This document shows positions 42,484 to 51,474 of a stretch of DNA of 64,000 bases, in pieces. The notes beneath the pieces are model-generated. The model did no database searches and was not told where the DNA came from. It saw nothing but the letters and a program-made list of their open reading frames with translations. Origin of the DNA: JANQQJ01 sp046290575 (lineage in GTDB: Bacteria; Pseudomonadota; Alphaproteobacteria; SMXS01); contig JBKAGX010000001.1 in assembly GCA_046290575.1 (NCBI GenBank), forward strand, positions 124,001 through 188,000, read 5' to 3'. The position numbers and the translations under genes are program-made. The stretch's first letter is position 1; every line of letters begins with the position of its first letter.

Positions 42484-43377
42484 ATGCCGACCGTCTTCAA
42501 ATCTGCCACCGCACAAGCCATTTTCATGATGGTCTGTGCCAGTGCAACGATTGCGCTTCTATGGGCGGTGTTGCGCGTTGCGTCGGAGACGATGCACCCC
42601 TTCTACATCCTGTTCTGGCGGTCGGTCTTCGGCGTCCTGATCCTGTTGCCGATCTTTGTGCGGGCAGGCCCTTCGGCGTTGAAGACCACCAGGCTGCCGC
42701 TGCACGGCGTCCGCAGCCTCAGCGGCATCATTGCCATGGGGGGCATCTTCTATTCGGTGGCGCATATTCCGCTGGGCCAGGCGATGGCGATCAACTATTC
42801 AGGCCCGCTCTTTGCGACCTTGGGGGCCGTGCTGATCCTGGGTGAACCGATCCGCAGCCGCAGGATGATTGCGCTGGCCGTTGGCTTCGTGGGTATGTTG
42901 ATCGTCGTACGGCCCGGGGTTGAACACGTCAATCTGGGAGTGCTGGCCGCGCTGATCGGTGTTGTCGGCATGGCGGGTTCGCTGCTCAGCATCAAGAAAC
43001 TGGCGGAGACCGAAGCCAACACCACGATCATCTTCTATGGCAATACGCTGGGCCTGCCGATTTCTCTGGCTGTGGTGCTCGCGCTCGGGGTCTGGCAGTG
43101 GATGAGCTGGATGGAGTTCGGCCTGCTGGCCCTGATCGGTCTGATGTCGACGGTGGCGCAGCTATTCCTTAACCGTGCACTCAAGCTGGCGGAGGCGGGC
43201 GCGGTGTTGCCGGTCGATTTCCTGCGGCTGGTGTTTGTCACGGTTCTGGGGGCCGTCCTGTTCGATGAGCAGCCCGAGGTTCTGACCTGGATTGGGGCGG
43301 GTATTATTCTTTGTTCCACGGTTTACATCGCCCGGCGCGAATCCCGCGCGCCGCCGATTTCCGAGTCCGGGACATGA
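42484..43377 (+). CDS. EamA/DMT-family transporter 1
   Basis: A drug/metabolite transporter of about 297 residues with ten membrane helices in two EamA repeats. Examples are FYILFWRSVFGVLILLPIF with HIPLGQAMAINYSGPLFATLGA in repeat 1, and LGVWQWMSWMEFGLLALIG with FLNRALKLAEAGAVLPVDFL in repeat 2. ATG at 42484 is preferred; an in-frame upstream start at 42406 would add 26 residues. The stop overlaps the start of the second transporter gene. Exported substrate unknown. Confidence 0.88.
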   Translation: MPTVFKSATAQAIFMMVCASATIALLWAVLRVASETMHPFYILFWRSVFGVLILLPIFVRAGPSALKTTRLPLHGVRSLSGIIAMGGIFYSVAHIPLGQAMAINYSGPLFATLGAVLILGEPIRSRRMIALAVGFVGMLIVVRPGVEHVNLGVLAALIGVVGMAGSLLSIKKLAETEANTTIIFYGNTLGLPISLAVVLALGVWQWMSWMEFGLLALIGLMSTVAQLFLNRALKLAEAGAVLPVDFLRLVFVTVLGAVLFDEQPEVLTWIGAGIILCSTVYIARRESRAPPISESGT

Positions 43378-44330
43378 ACGCTCCAGCTGCCGCAAAGCCG
43401 GAATATCGTGGCCTGATCCGCTCGGCCAATCTGCGCGGCGCGCTTTGGATCCTGCTCGCCGCAATGATCAGTACGGGGATGATCTATTTTGTCCGACGGG
43501 CGGCCGAAACGCTGCCGACGACGGAAATCGCCTTCATGCGCGGCGTGTTCGGTGTGATCATCATCCTGCCTTTCATCGCCCGCGTCGGCATGGCGGGCTT
43601 CAAGAGTAAACAGATCCACCTGCAGATTGCCCGGGGGCTGAATGCCAGTCTGATCCTGTCACTCGGCTTTTTCACCATTGCCAACATGCCGCTGGCACAG
43701 CTGACATCGATTTCGTTCTCCCGGCCGCTCTTTGTGCTGATACTGGCAGCGCTGTTCCTGGGGGAACGGCTGAAATGGTTTCGCTCGATTGCCACATTGA
43801 TTGGCTTTGCCGGGATTCTGATCATCGTGCGGCCCGGTATGGATATGGATCCCGTGGCGCTGCTTGCGGTGCTGACCGCCGCGCTGATCGCGCTTAACAT
43901 CGTCTTTGTCAAAAAACTTACCCGGACAGACCGCACCGAAACCCTGATCTTCTATTCGACATTTCTCCAAGCGCTGGTCCTCGGCGCGGTGTTGTTGTTG
44001 GCGCCTTTGCTGCTCTCTGCTCTTGATCTGCCGACGCCCGCCGGACTGGTCTGGATTACGCCGTCCTGGGAGGCCACGGCATATCTGCTGGGGGTCAGTG
44101 TCTGCGGTACCTGTATGCAGTTCTGTTCGGTCCGCGCCTACAGGATTGCCGAGGCCTCGGGCGTGGCGCCCTTCGACTATTCCAGGCTGCTGTTCAGTGC
44201 CGCCCTTGGCTATTTCGTCTTTGCCGAGGTGCCTGACGGGTGGACTTGGGTGGGGGCCGCCGTCGTCATAGCGTCCACCCTCTATATTGTGCGCCGCGAA
44301 GCACAGATTGCCCGCGATGATCCGGTATAG
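43374..44330 (+). CDS. EamA/DMT-family transporter 2
   Basis: A 318-residue, ten-helix DMT transporter, paralogous to the preceding gene. The repeat signature is shared: TEIAFMRGVFGVIIILPF with NMPLAQLTSISFSRPLFVLI, and FCSVRAYRIAEASGVAPFDYSRLLF in the second half. The ATG at 43374 overlaps the first transporter's stop (ATGA). The longer frame upstream from 43311 overlaps it out of frame and lacks support. The two genes are probably a tandem duplication; they might form a heterodimer as some DMT pairs do. Confidence 0.87.
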   Translation: MNAPAAAKPEYRGLIRSANLRGALWILLAAMISTGMIYFVRRAAETLPTTEIAFMRGVFGVIIILPFIARVGMAGFKSKQIHLQIARGLNASLILSLGFFTIANMPLAQLTSISFSRPLFVLILAALFLGERLKWFRSIATLIGFAGILIIVRPGMDMDPVALLAVLTAALIALNIVFVKKLTRTDRTETLIFYSTFLQALVLGAVLLLAPLLLSALDLPTPAGLVWITPSWEATAYLLGVSVCGTCMQFCSVRAYRIAEASGVAPFDYSRLLFSAALGYFVFAEVPDGWTWVGAAVVIASTLYIVRREAQIARDDPV

Positions 44331-44410
44331 GCCCTCGAGTCGACAGGCTTCAAGGCGTGTGCTAAATGCGGCGGCCACTCAACGATAACCACAAAAATCG
44401 AGGAAACATT

Positions 44411-45175
44411 ATGGATGTTAACGGGCTTGCCGCCATTGTGACGGGCGGCGCATCGGGACTGGGCCGCGCGACAGCGAAGGCACTTGCAGATGCAGGCGCC
44501 AAGGTCACCTTGTTCGACCTGAATGAAGAGGCCGGTGAAGTTGCGGCTGCAGAAATCGGCGGCGTTTTCGCCAAGGTCGATGTGGCCGACGAAGCCAGTG
44601 TGATTGCCGGGCTCGACAAGAGCAAGGAAGCCCATGGCGACGATGCCCGTATTCTGGTGAATTGCGCCGGTGTCGGCTGGGCTGGCAAGACGGTCTCTCA
44701 CGGTGAGCCGCTGTCTCTTGATCAGTACAAGAAGGTTATCGAAATCAATCTGATCGGCACCTTCAACTGCATTCGCCTGGTCGCGGCGCGGATGACCCAG
44801 ATGGATATCCTGCCCGATGGTGAGCGCGGCGTGATCATCAACACCGCGTCAGTCGCAGCCTATGAAGGGCAGATCGGCCAGGTGGCCTATGCTTCTTCAA
44901 AAGGCGGCGTTGTCTCGATGACGCTGACCGTCGCGCGTGACCTCGCCCGTGACGGTGTTCGGTGTTGCACGATTGCACCAGGTCTGTTTCTGACGCCGAT
45001 GCTCGAAGGCCTGCCGGAGAACGTTCAGATTTCGCTGGGCGCAGCGGTGCCGTTCCCGTCCCGTTTGGGCCACCCCAGCGAATACGCGCAGACTGCCCTG
45101 TTCATCTGCAAAAACCCGATGATCAATGGTGAGACGATCCGGCTCGACGGCGCGCTGCGGATGGCGCCGCGGTAA
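44411..45175 (+). CDS. SDR, 3-hydroxyacyl-CoA dehydrogenase type-2-like
   Basis: A 254-residue short-chain dehydrogenase close to the HSD17B10 / 3-hydroxy-2-methylbutyryl-CoA dehydrogenase group. VTGGASGLGRATAKAL (about 11-26), VNCAGVGWAGK with the group's 'CAG' form, VIINTASVAAYEGQIGQVAYASSKGG with the Ser, Tyr and Lys, and CTIAPGLFLTPMLEGLPE all fit. ATG at 44411 with AGGAAA upstream. The group oxidises 3-hydroxyacyl-CoA with NAD+ in branched-chain or fatty-acid breakdown. Confidence 0.9.
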   Translation: MDVNGLAAIVTGGASGLGRATAKALADAGAKVTLFDLNEEAGEVAAAEIGGVFAKVDVADEASVIAGLDKSKEAHGDDARILVNCAGVGWAGKTVSHGEPLSLDQYKKVIEINLIGTFNCIRLVAARMTQMDILPDGERGVIINTASVAAYEGQIGQVAYASSKGGVVSMTLTVARDLARDGVRCCTIAPGLFLTPMLEGLPENVQISLGAAVPFPSRLGHPSEYAQTALFICKNPMINGETIRLDGALRMAPR

Positions 45176-45220
45176 CGTCAATTGTGACGGCCTGATCCAA
45201 CAACAGGTGCGGCGGGAAGC

Positions 45221-45634
45221 ATGGACGCGATAATTCAGTCATTTTTGAGTGGTTTCCCGCTGCTTATGGCGCACAGCGCCACGACGTTTCTCATCCTGAT
45301 TATCGGCGTGCGGGCCTATATGGTGGTCACGCCGCATGATGAGCTGGCGCTGATCCGGGCGGGCAACACCGCAGCGGGGCTGAGCCTGGGTGGCGCAATC
45401 ATCGGCATCGCGCTGCCGCTGGCCTTTGTGCTGGCGTCTTCGGTTTCGGTCATTGATATCCTGATCTGGGGCCTCGTGACCCTGGTGCTGCAGATTGTCG
45501 CTTTTTTCCTGGTCGACAGGGTTCTCAAGAACCTCTCGGCGCGGATCGAAGAGGGCAACGTCGCATCGGCGATTCTGCTCGTGTCGGTCAAACTCACGAC
45601 AGCGGCCATTAACGCGGCAGCGGTCTCTGGTTGA
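45221..45634 (+). CDS. DUF350 membrane protein
   Basis: A 137-residue integral membrane protein with four helices in two DUF350-like halves (HSATTFLILIIGVRAYMVVTPHDEL and SLGGAIIGIALPLAFVLASSVSVIDILIWGLVTLVLQIVAFF, in parts). The charged AAGLSLGGAIIGIALP and ARIEEGNVASAILL motifs repeat in both halves. Function of the family is unknown, but it is often found near stress or phage-shock genes. Its stop (TGA) overlaps the start of a secreted protease gene by one base. Confidence 0.88.
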   Translation: MDAIIQSFLSGFPLLMAHSATTFLILIIGVRAYMVVTPHDELALIRAGNTAAGLSLGGAIIGIALPLAFVLASSVSVIDILIWGLVTLVLQIVAFFLVDRVLKNLSARIEEGNVASAILLVSVKLTTAAINAAAVSG

Positions 45635-46461
45635 TGAAGCTTGGAGAGTTCCCTTTCTATCTGCTGCTGGTTCTGCTGATCGTCTGGTTGAACCAGCCGG
45701 ACGACACCGGGAACATTAATGTGCCGCGGCAGCCGCAAAGCCAGGCAGGCGATACGCCGGATATACGAACCCCCAGCCCCCGCGGCCCCAGATATGTCGT
45801 AGAGGACTCCGGTGTGCAGGTTAACTCCGTTGGCACGGCCTTCTCGATTGACGAGGACGGGCTTTGGATCACGGCCCGCCATGTGGTTGGGGGTTGCCGT
45901 GGTCTGGGCTTCGCGGTGCCGGGCCTGCGCAACACGCTGGACGCTGGCCGGACGACAATCCACCCGCACAGCGACATGGCGTTGGTTCAGGGCCCCAGTT
46001 CAAGTGCTGCCTTCGACCTTGCCACCCGGCCTGCCGGTCGGGGCACCGACGCGTATCATATCGGTTACCCCAGGGGCCGTCCCGGCGACATCAGGTCAAA
46101 GGTGATCGGACACGCGCGCATGATCACGCGGGGACGATACCGGTCAGACGAGCCGGTCGTCGCCTATGCTGAAGTTGAACGGCATCCTGCTTTCAAAGGT
46201 GAAATCGGGGGTATGTCCGGCGGTCCGATCTTTAACGCGGCGGGCCAGGTGATCGGTGTCACCGTTGCGGGCAATCCTCGCAAGGGCCGCATCATTGGCA
46301 CCGCGCCCCGGTCGTTCGCCCGATTATTCGAAGAGGCCGACCAACGGCCGAAGGCGGGCAGGGTTTCAAAGCCGACCCTTACACCAGGGACCCTGAAGCA
46401 AACCGGGGACCGGTTGCGGCAGCGATTTGTGGTGGCGCGGCTGCATTGTTATGTCGGCTAG
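45634..46461 (+). CDS. Exported trypsin-like serine protease
   Basis: A 275-residue protein with one N-terminal membrane/signal segment (FPFYLLLVLLIVWL, about 6-20), a Pro/Arg-rich linker, and a chymotrypsin-fold peptidase domain (about 62-235). The catalytic residues are seen: His in WITARHVVGGC, Asp in HSDMALVQ and Ser in GGMSGGPIF. No PDZ domain follows. The ATG at 45634 lies one base inside the DUF350 stop, so the two proteins are translationally coupled and probably work together at the membrane. The C-terminal about 45 residues are basic and of unknown use. Confidence 0.85.
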   Translation: MKLGEFPFYLLLVLLIVWLNQPDDTGNINVPRQPQSQAGDTPDIRTPSPRGPRYVVEDSGVQVNSVGTAFSIDEDGLWITARHVVGGCRGLGFAVPGLRNTLDAGRTTIHPHSDMALVQGPSSSAAFDLATRPAGRGTDAYHIGYPRGRPGDIRSKVIGHARMITRGRYRSDEPVVAYAEVERHPAFKGEIGGMSGGPIFNAAGQVIGVTVAGNPRKGRIIGTAPRSFARLFEEADQRPKAGRVSKPTLTPGTLKQTGDRLRQRFVVARLHCYVG

Positions 46462-46469
46462 CGCGTGGC

Positions 46470-46757
46470 TTATCCCGCAGCCGCATCCATAAAGGATGCC
46501 AGGTCGATGTCCTTTTGGGTCAGGCCGCCCGCGTCGTGCGTTGAAAGCGTTACCTCGACCTTGTTGTAGACGTTGAACCACTCCGGATGGTGGTCGGCTT
46601 TTTCAGCCGTTAGCGCGACACGGCTCATAAAGCCGAAGGCGTCATTGAAGTCTGCGAACTGAAAGACCTTGCTGATCGCATCCCGGCCCTCGACCTCGGT
46701 CCAGCCGTTGAGTGTCCCCAGCGCCTGCGTTCTCGCGTCACCTGATAGTTTTTCCAT
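46470..46757 (-). CDS. phhB: Pterin-4a-carbinolamine dehydratase
   Basis: A 95-residue PCD/DCoH protein that dehydrates 4a-hydroxytetrahydrobiopterin after aromatic amino acid hydroxylation. The family residues are present: FADFNDAFGFMSRVAL followed by AEKADHHPEWFNVYNKVEVTLSTHDAGG. The E-x-HHPEW motif and LTQKDIDLA are the active-site parts. No phenylalanine hydroxylase gene is in the window. It is convergent with the protease gene. Confidence 0.95.
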   Translation of the reverse strand: MEKLSGDARTQALGTLNGWTEVEGRDAISKVFQFADFNDAFGFMSRVALTAEKADHHPEWFNVYNKVEVTLSTHDAGGLTQKDIDLASFMDAAAG

Positions 46758-47057
46758 GCGCCTGCCTCTGCACCTAAAATCACCGCTGTCCTTTGAACGT
46801 TAGACTAGGGCGGTTTGGACCACCGTGCCAGTCTTCGCTATGCCCATATGTGGTCGACAATCATGCACAGGATTGAGGCGATATCTGGTGCTGGAATAAT
46901 CTTGCTCGACACCCAGTTTTCTAACCAAGCATGCATGACTGTTAATTCGCACGGTTCGGCTTGCCGCGCTTCACGACTGGTAGTATGTAACCTTTATGAC
47001 AGCGTCGTTTAGGCGTTTCATGTGACCCGAATAATCCCCCGCAGGGGAAGGGAGACT
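46758..47057. other. 300-bp leader region upstream of korA
   Basis: Gene-free interval between divergent phhB and korA. It contains the sigma-70-like promoter at 46961-46989 and AT-rich DNA. No ORF with a credible start and family match was found. Confidence 0.45.
46961..46989 (+). promoter_or_regulatory. Candidate sigma-70 promoter for korAB
   Basis: TTGCCG at 46961-46966, a 17-bp spacer and TATGTA at 46984-46989 (four of six to TATAAT). The predicted start near 46996 would give a leader of about 60 nt to the korA ATG at 47058. It was located by eye only. Confidence 0.3.
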
Positions 47058-48932
47058 ATGGCCACTCAGCTCGCTCAAGAGGATGAGTCACACTCGGGGA
47101 ACCCTTCCTCGAAAATCGACTCTGTTGTTATCCGTTTCGCTGGTGATTCCGGTGACGGTATGCAGTTAACCGGAACCCAGTTCACCCAGTCGACGGCGAT
47201 GATGGGGACTGATCTGGCAACCTTCCCGGATTTCCCTGCTGAAATTCGCGCACCGGCAGGCACCACCTTCGGTGTTTCCGCCTATCAGATCAATTTCGGG
47301 CCGCGGCAGATTATGACCGCAGGCGATGCGCCGGATGTGCTGGTGGCGATGAACCCGGCGGCGCTGAAAGTGAATCTGGCGGAGCTGAAGCCGGGCGGCA
47401 CGCTTGTCGTCGACGAGGGGTCGTTCAGCGAACGCAATCTCGCCAAGGCTGGCTATGATCACAACCCGCTGATCGATGGCAGCGTGACAAAGTACAATGT
47501 CGTCAATCTCGACATCACCAAGATGACCATTGAAGCGGTGAAGCAGTTCGGCCTGTCCAACAAAGACGCGTTGCGCTGCAAGAACATGTGGACGCTGGGT
47601 CTGGTGCTGTGGATGTACGGACGTCAGCGCGCCCCTGTCATCGAGTGGCTGGAGGGCAAATTTGCCAAGCGGCCCGATATCGCGGATTCGAATGTTGCTG
47701 CGTTGAATGCGGGCCATGCCTTCGGCGAGACGCTGGAGCTGGCGGGCGATTTGAGCCACATGGACGTTCCCAGCGCCAAGGTCGAACCCGGTGTTTATCG
47801 CACCATCACGGGCGCTGAAGCGCTCGCTTTGGGGCTTGTCGCGGGGGCCAAACTGGCCGAGATCGACATCATGTTCGGGTCTTACCCGATCACGCCGGCG
47901 TCTACCCTGCTGCACCAGCTGGCACGGCTGAAAGAGCATGGTGTGGTGACCTTCCAGGCGGAAGATGAAATCGCCGCGATCTGTGCAGCCATCGGCGCCA
48001 GCTTTGCCGGCAAGTTGGGGATCACCTCCAGCTCCGGTCCCGGGCTGGCGCTTAAATCCGAAGCCATGGGCCTTGCGCTGACGACGGAGCTGCCGCTCGT
48101 CATTGTCAATTCGCAGCGCGGCGGACCGTCGACGGGCTTGCCGACAAAAACCGAGCAGTCGGATCTTTATCAGGCCGTCTATGGCCGGAATGGTGATGCG
48201 CCGATCCCCGTGATCGCGTCCTACGCGCCGGGCCAGTGTTTTGAGACGGCCATAGAGGCGGTCCGGCTGGCGATCAAATATATGACACCGGTCATTTTGC
48301 TGACCGATGGCTATTTGGCCAATGCAGCAGAGCCCTGGCCGATCCCGGACTTTGATTCGCTTGAGCACTTCCCGGTTGAGTACGAGACCAACCCGGAAGG
48401 TTTTCACCCTTACAAGCGTGACGAGGTCACATTGGCGCGGAACTGGGCGATCCCGGGCACGCCAGGCCTTGAGCACCGGATCGGCGGCCTCGAAAAAGAT
48501 TATGACAGCGGTAACATCTCCTACGCATCGGACAATCACCAGAAGATGACCGACACGCGCTGGAACAAGGTGTTGAACATTGCCAACGATATACCGGAGC
48601 AGGATATCGCGCTGGGCGAGGCGGGCGGTAAGCTGGCCGTTGTGGGCTGGGGCTCGACCTTTGGCCCCATTCACCGGGCTGTTGAATCCGTCCGGGCCGA
48701 TGGCCTTGATGTTTCGCATATCCATGTGAAGAACATCTGGCCTTTGCCGAAAAATCTGGGGGACCTGTTGCACAGCTATGATCAGGTGCTCATCCCGGAA
48801 ATGAATATGGGCCAGTTCGCGACCTTGTTGCGCGATCAGTATCTTGTTGAGTCGAAGCGCTTCAACCAGGTAAACGGCCAGCCCTTCAAGGTCAGTTCGT
48901 TGATCGAGAAGATCACCGAACTGGCGGGTTAG
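47058..48932 (+). CDS. korA: 2-oxoglutarate:ferredoxin oxidoreductase, alpha subunit (gamma-alpha fusion)
   Basis: A 624-residue subunit of a 2-oxoacid:ferredoxin oxidoreductase, which decarboxylates a 2-oxoacid with CoA and reduces ferredoxin. The N-terminal gamma domain begins VVIRFAGDSGDGMQLTG (about 23-39). The alpha pyrimidine-binding domain starts near 270 (FGSYPITPASTLLHQ), with QAEDEIAAICAAIGAS and TSSSGPGLALKSEAMGLA. The C-terminal domain II is seen in VVGWGSTFGPIHRAVE. Start is ATG at 47058, with GAAGGGAG upstream. It is followed 10 bp later by korB. By homology the substrate is 2-oxoglutarate, but other 2-oxoacids are possible. Confidence 0.9.
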   Translation: MATQLAQEDESHSGNPSSKIDSVVIRFAGDSGDGMQLTGTQFTQSTAMMGTDLATFPDFPAEIRAPAGTTFGVSAYQINFGPRQIMTAGDAPDVLVAMNPAALKVNLAELKPGGTLVVDEGSFSERNLAKAGYDHNPLIDGSVTKYNVVNLDITKMTIEAVKQFGLSNKDALRCKNMWTLGLVLWMYGRQRAPVIEWLEGKFAKRPDIADSNVAALNAGHAFGETLELAGDLSHMDVPSAKVEPGVYRTITGAEALALGLVAGAKLAEIDIMFGSYPITPASTLLHQLARLKEHGVVTFQAEDEIAAICAAIGASFAGKLGITSSSGPGLALKSEAMGLALTTELPLVIVNSQRGGPSTGLPTKTEQSDLYQAVYGRNGDAPIPVIASYAPGQCFETAIEAVRLAIKYMTPVILLTDGYLANAAEPWPIPDFDSLEHFPVEYETNPEGFHPYKRDEVTLARNWAIPGTPGLEHRIGGLEKDYDSGNISYASDNHQKMTDTRWNKVLNIANDIPEQDIALGEAGGKLAVVGWGSTFGPIHRAVESVRADGLDVSHIHVKNIWPLPKNLGDLLHSYDQVLIPEMNMGQFATLLRDQYLVESKRFNQVNGQPFKVSSLIEKITELAG

Positions 48933-48942
48933 GAGATCCATC

Positions 48943-49965
48943 ATGAATGAATTGGCGCCAAAAGAACTGAAACCCAAAGACTACGCGACCGATCAGGAAG
49001 TCCGCTGGTGCCCCGGCTGCGGTGACTATGCCATCTTGAAGTCGGTGCAGAAAACGCTGGCCGATATTCAGGCCGATCCAGCCAATACGGTGTTCGTCTC
49101 GGGCATCGGCTGCTCGTCGCGCTTTCCCTATTACATGGCCACCTATGGCTTCCATACGATCCATGGACGCGCGCCGGCGATTGCCACGGGTGTCAAGCTG
49201 GCCAACCCGGATCTTGATGTCTGGGTTGTCACCGGTGATGGCGACGGGCTGTCAATCGGCGGCAACCATATGCTGCATGTGTTGCGCCGGAATGTTGATC
49301 TGCAGATTTTGTTGTTCAACAACGAGATCTATGGGCTGACGAAGGGCCAGTACTCGCCGACCTCGCGGCCCGGGACGAATTCCCCCTCCAGTCCGGGTGG
49401 TTCGGTTGAGCCGAACATGAATCCCTGTGCGTTTGCCATCGGCGCCAGTGCACGGTTTATTGCCCGGACCATCGATACCGACCAGAAACATATGCCGACG
49501 ATCCTGAAGCGTGCCCGTGAGCATCGCGGAGCGTCTTTTGTCGAAATCTACCAGAACTGCATCGTCTTTAATGACGATGTGTTTGGCGACTTCACCAATA
49601 AGAAGGTGGCCGCCGACCGGCAGATACATGCCGAACATGGCGAGCCGCTGATCTTCGGCAAGGAACGTGACAAGGGCCTGCGCGTCCGCCCGGGGGAGCA
49701 TGGCGTTGAGGTCGTGACCATCGGCGAAAACGGCGTCACCGAAGACGATATTCTGGTGCATGACGAAACCGACATCACGATCGCCAATATGCTGATCCAT
49801 CTGGACGGCCACGACATGCCGGTGGTCCTGGGCGTGCTTTATTGCGAGCCGTTCCAGACCTATGACGCATCGGTGGGGGAGCGGGTCGCCGCCGCCAAGG
49901 ACGCCAAACCGAATGCCGATATGAAAGAACTGCTGTTCGCGGGCAGCACCTGGACGGTGGAATAG
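48943..49965 (+). CDS. korB: 2-oxoglutarate:ferredoxin oxidoreductase, beta subunit
   Basis: The 340-residue thiamine-diphosphate-binding subunit. RWCPGCGDYAILKSVQ (about 21-36) is the Cys-x-x-Cys start of the family and GIGCSSRFPYYM has a further Cys. The TPP/Mg motif is VTGDGDGLSIGGNH (about 95-108) with NNEIYGLTKGQYSPTS near 126. At least three conserved Cys can bind a [4Fe-4S] cluster. Forms the complex with KorA and is co-transcribed with it. A ferredoxin-NADP reductase gene is convergent 21 bp later, so the electrons may end on NADP. Confidence 0.92.
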   Translation: MNELAPKELKPKDYATDQEVRWCPGCGDYAILKSVQKTLADIQADPANTVFVSGIGCSSRFPYYMATYGFHTIHGRAPAIATGVKLANPDLDVWVVTGDGDGLSIGGNHMLHVLRRNVDLQILLFNNEIYGLTKGQYSPTSRPGTNSPSSPGGSVEPNMNPCAFAIGASARFIARTIDTDQKHMPTILKRAREHRGASFVEIYQNCIVFNDDVFGDFTNKKVAADRQIHAEHGEPLIFGKERDKGLRVRPGEHGVEVVTIGENGVTEDDILVHDETDITIANMLIHLDGHDMPVVLGVLYCEPFQTYDASVGERVAAAKDAKPNADMKELLFAGSTWTVE

Positions 49966-49986
49966 AACTCAAACGCAGTCTTAGTC

Positions 49987-51288
49987 TTAGTCCAGCAGGG
50001 ACAGCATCTCGTCGATCGAGGTGAATTTCCGGCGGGGCGCGCCGTGTGCCGCGGCCTCTTCTTCGGCGGCTTCGATGCGTTTCCAGTCTTCGAAGGTCAC
50101 GACCTTCACGTTGCGTTCGGCAAGCAGGGCATCCAGACCTTCCGGCCCGCCCTTGGAGGTATCAGGCGTCAACTCTTTGACCAGATTGGCCACGTCCGCA
50201 CCGTCAGGGTGGTTGGTGCCGATCGTGCCACTCGGCCCGCGCCGTGCCCAGCCAGAAGCGTATAACCCGTCTTCGATCTTTCCATTGTCGTTGACGAAGC
50301 GGTTGCGCTGTTCGTCGAAGGGGGCGCCTTCCAGCACGGTCGATTCCGTGCCGATGCAGCTCACCACCACATTGCAGGCCAGATCGAAGGTCTCGCCCGT
50401 GCCGACACAAGAACCGTCATCCAACAGCGTTGTCCGTTCCATGCGAATGCCGGTGACTTGGTCTTCTCCCAGAATTTCCAGCGGCATGGCATAGAATTCC
50501 ATGTGGATGCGCACCGGTTTGTCGTCCGCACTGTTGGACGCATAGTCACGCAGCAGGGCGATGTTCTTTTCCTGATTGCCGCGGCCCTTGCTGGTCAGGT
50601 CAATATCTTCGGGCGGCAAAACGGCCGGGTCGACCAGCGGAATCGCGCGTTCCAGATGGCCGAATTCCTGCACCTCCTTGTGGGTAAAGGCAGCCTGCAG
50701 CGGGCCACGCCGGGCATAAATGTAGATGTCGTTGATCGGTGTGGTGTCGATCTCGTCGACCGCGTAATGCGCCATATCGGTAACGCGCACTTCATCGCCG
50801 GTCTTGGCGACCATGCGCGCTACGTCGAGTGCGACATTGCCGGCGCCGATGACAACCATGGTGCCGCTCTCCAGGCTGGGCGCCAGTTCGCGCTGGTCGG
50901 GGTGGGCGTTGTACCAGCCGACAAATTCGGCGGAACCAAATACGCCGTCCAGATCTTCGCCGGGGATACCGAGCTTGCGGTCGATAGGTGCACCCGTCGC
51001 GATGACGACGGCGTCATAGAGGGATCGCAACTCGGCGAGCGTCAGGTCCTTATCGACCTCAACATTGCCCAGGAAGCGGACCCGCGGGTCGCCGGCGGTT
51101 TTCTCAAACCGGCCGGAGACCTTTTTCATGCTCTGATGGTCCGGCGCGACGCCGGCGCGGATCAGGCCATAGGGGGTGGGTAGCCGGTCGATGATATCGA
51201 CCTGGCAATCTTCGATTTCCTTTGTCAGGGCTGTCGCAGCATAGAAACCGCCGGGGCCAGACCCGATGATCGCGACGGTTACACCCAT
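49987..51288 (-). CDS. fprA: Adrenodoxin-reductase-type ferredoxin-NADP+ reductase
   Basis: A flavoprotein of about 433 residues related to FprA/adrenodoxin reductase. The FAD motif is IIGSGPGGFYAATAL (about 6-20). VDIIDRLPTPYGLIRAGVAPDHQSMKKV (in parts) and the NADP motif IGAGNVALDVARM follow. The C-terminus has YASGWARRGPSGTIGTNHPDGADVA, typical of the class. ATG at 51288 starts the FAD domain; the longer frame from 51369 lacks support. It transfers electrons between ferredoxin and NADP(H) and is convergent with korB. Confidence 0.9.
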   Translation of the reverse strand: MGVTVAIIGSGPGGFYAATALTKEIEDCQVDIIDRLPTPYGLIRAGVAPDHQSMKKVSGRFEKTAGDPRVRFLGNVEVDKDLTLAELRSLYDAVVIATGAPIDRKLGIPGEDLDGVFGSAEFVGWYNAHPDQRELAPSLESGTMVVIGAGNVALDVARMVAKTGDEVRVTDMAHYAVDEIDTTPINDIYIYARRGPLQAAFTHKEVQEFGHLERAIPLVDPAVLPPEDIDLTSKGRGNQEKNIALLRDYASNSADDKPVRIHMEFYAMPLEILGEDQVTGIRMERTTLLDDGSCVGTGETFDLACNVVVSCIGTESTVLEGAPFDEQRNRFVNDNGKIEDGLYASGWARRGPSGTIGTNHPDGADVANLVKELTPDTSKGGPEGLDALLAERNVKVVTFEDWKRIEAAEEEAAAHGAPRRKFTSIDEMLSLLD

Positions 51289-51474
51289 GGTGATATCTTC
51301 GGGTAAGTCTCTAGGATCACGATCATTCTCCCCACTTATGCTTCGTAGCGCACCCCTGGAAGCCGGCACCGGCGAAGGGTTTTAGTACTCTGATCGTTTA
51401 ATAGCCAAGAAGCGCGCACAGAGCAACGTTGAGCGATAGGATAAACAAGGGTGTTCTTGTCCAGGGAGCAGTGC

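Noticed and set aside
46815..47012. 65-codon plus-strand frame upstream of korA
   Set aside because: Cys/Ser/His-rich, no ribosome site, and it covers the likely korA promoter.
47166..48977. Very long minus-strand open frame (about 603 codons) opposite korA
   Set aside because: It is an antisense shadow: korA is a clear homologue on the plus strand, and the shadow has no recognisable domain.
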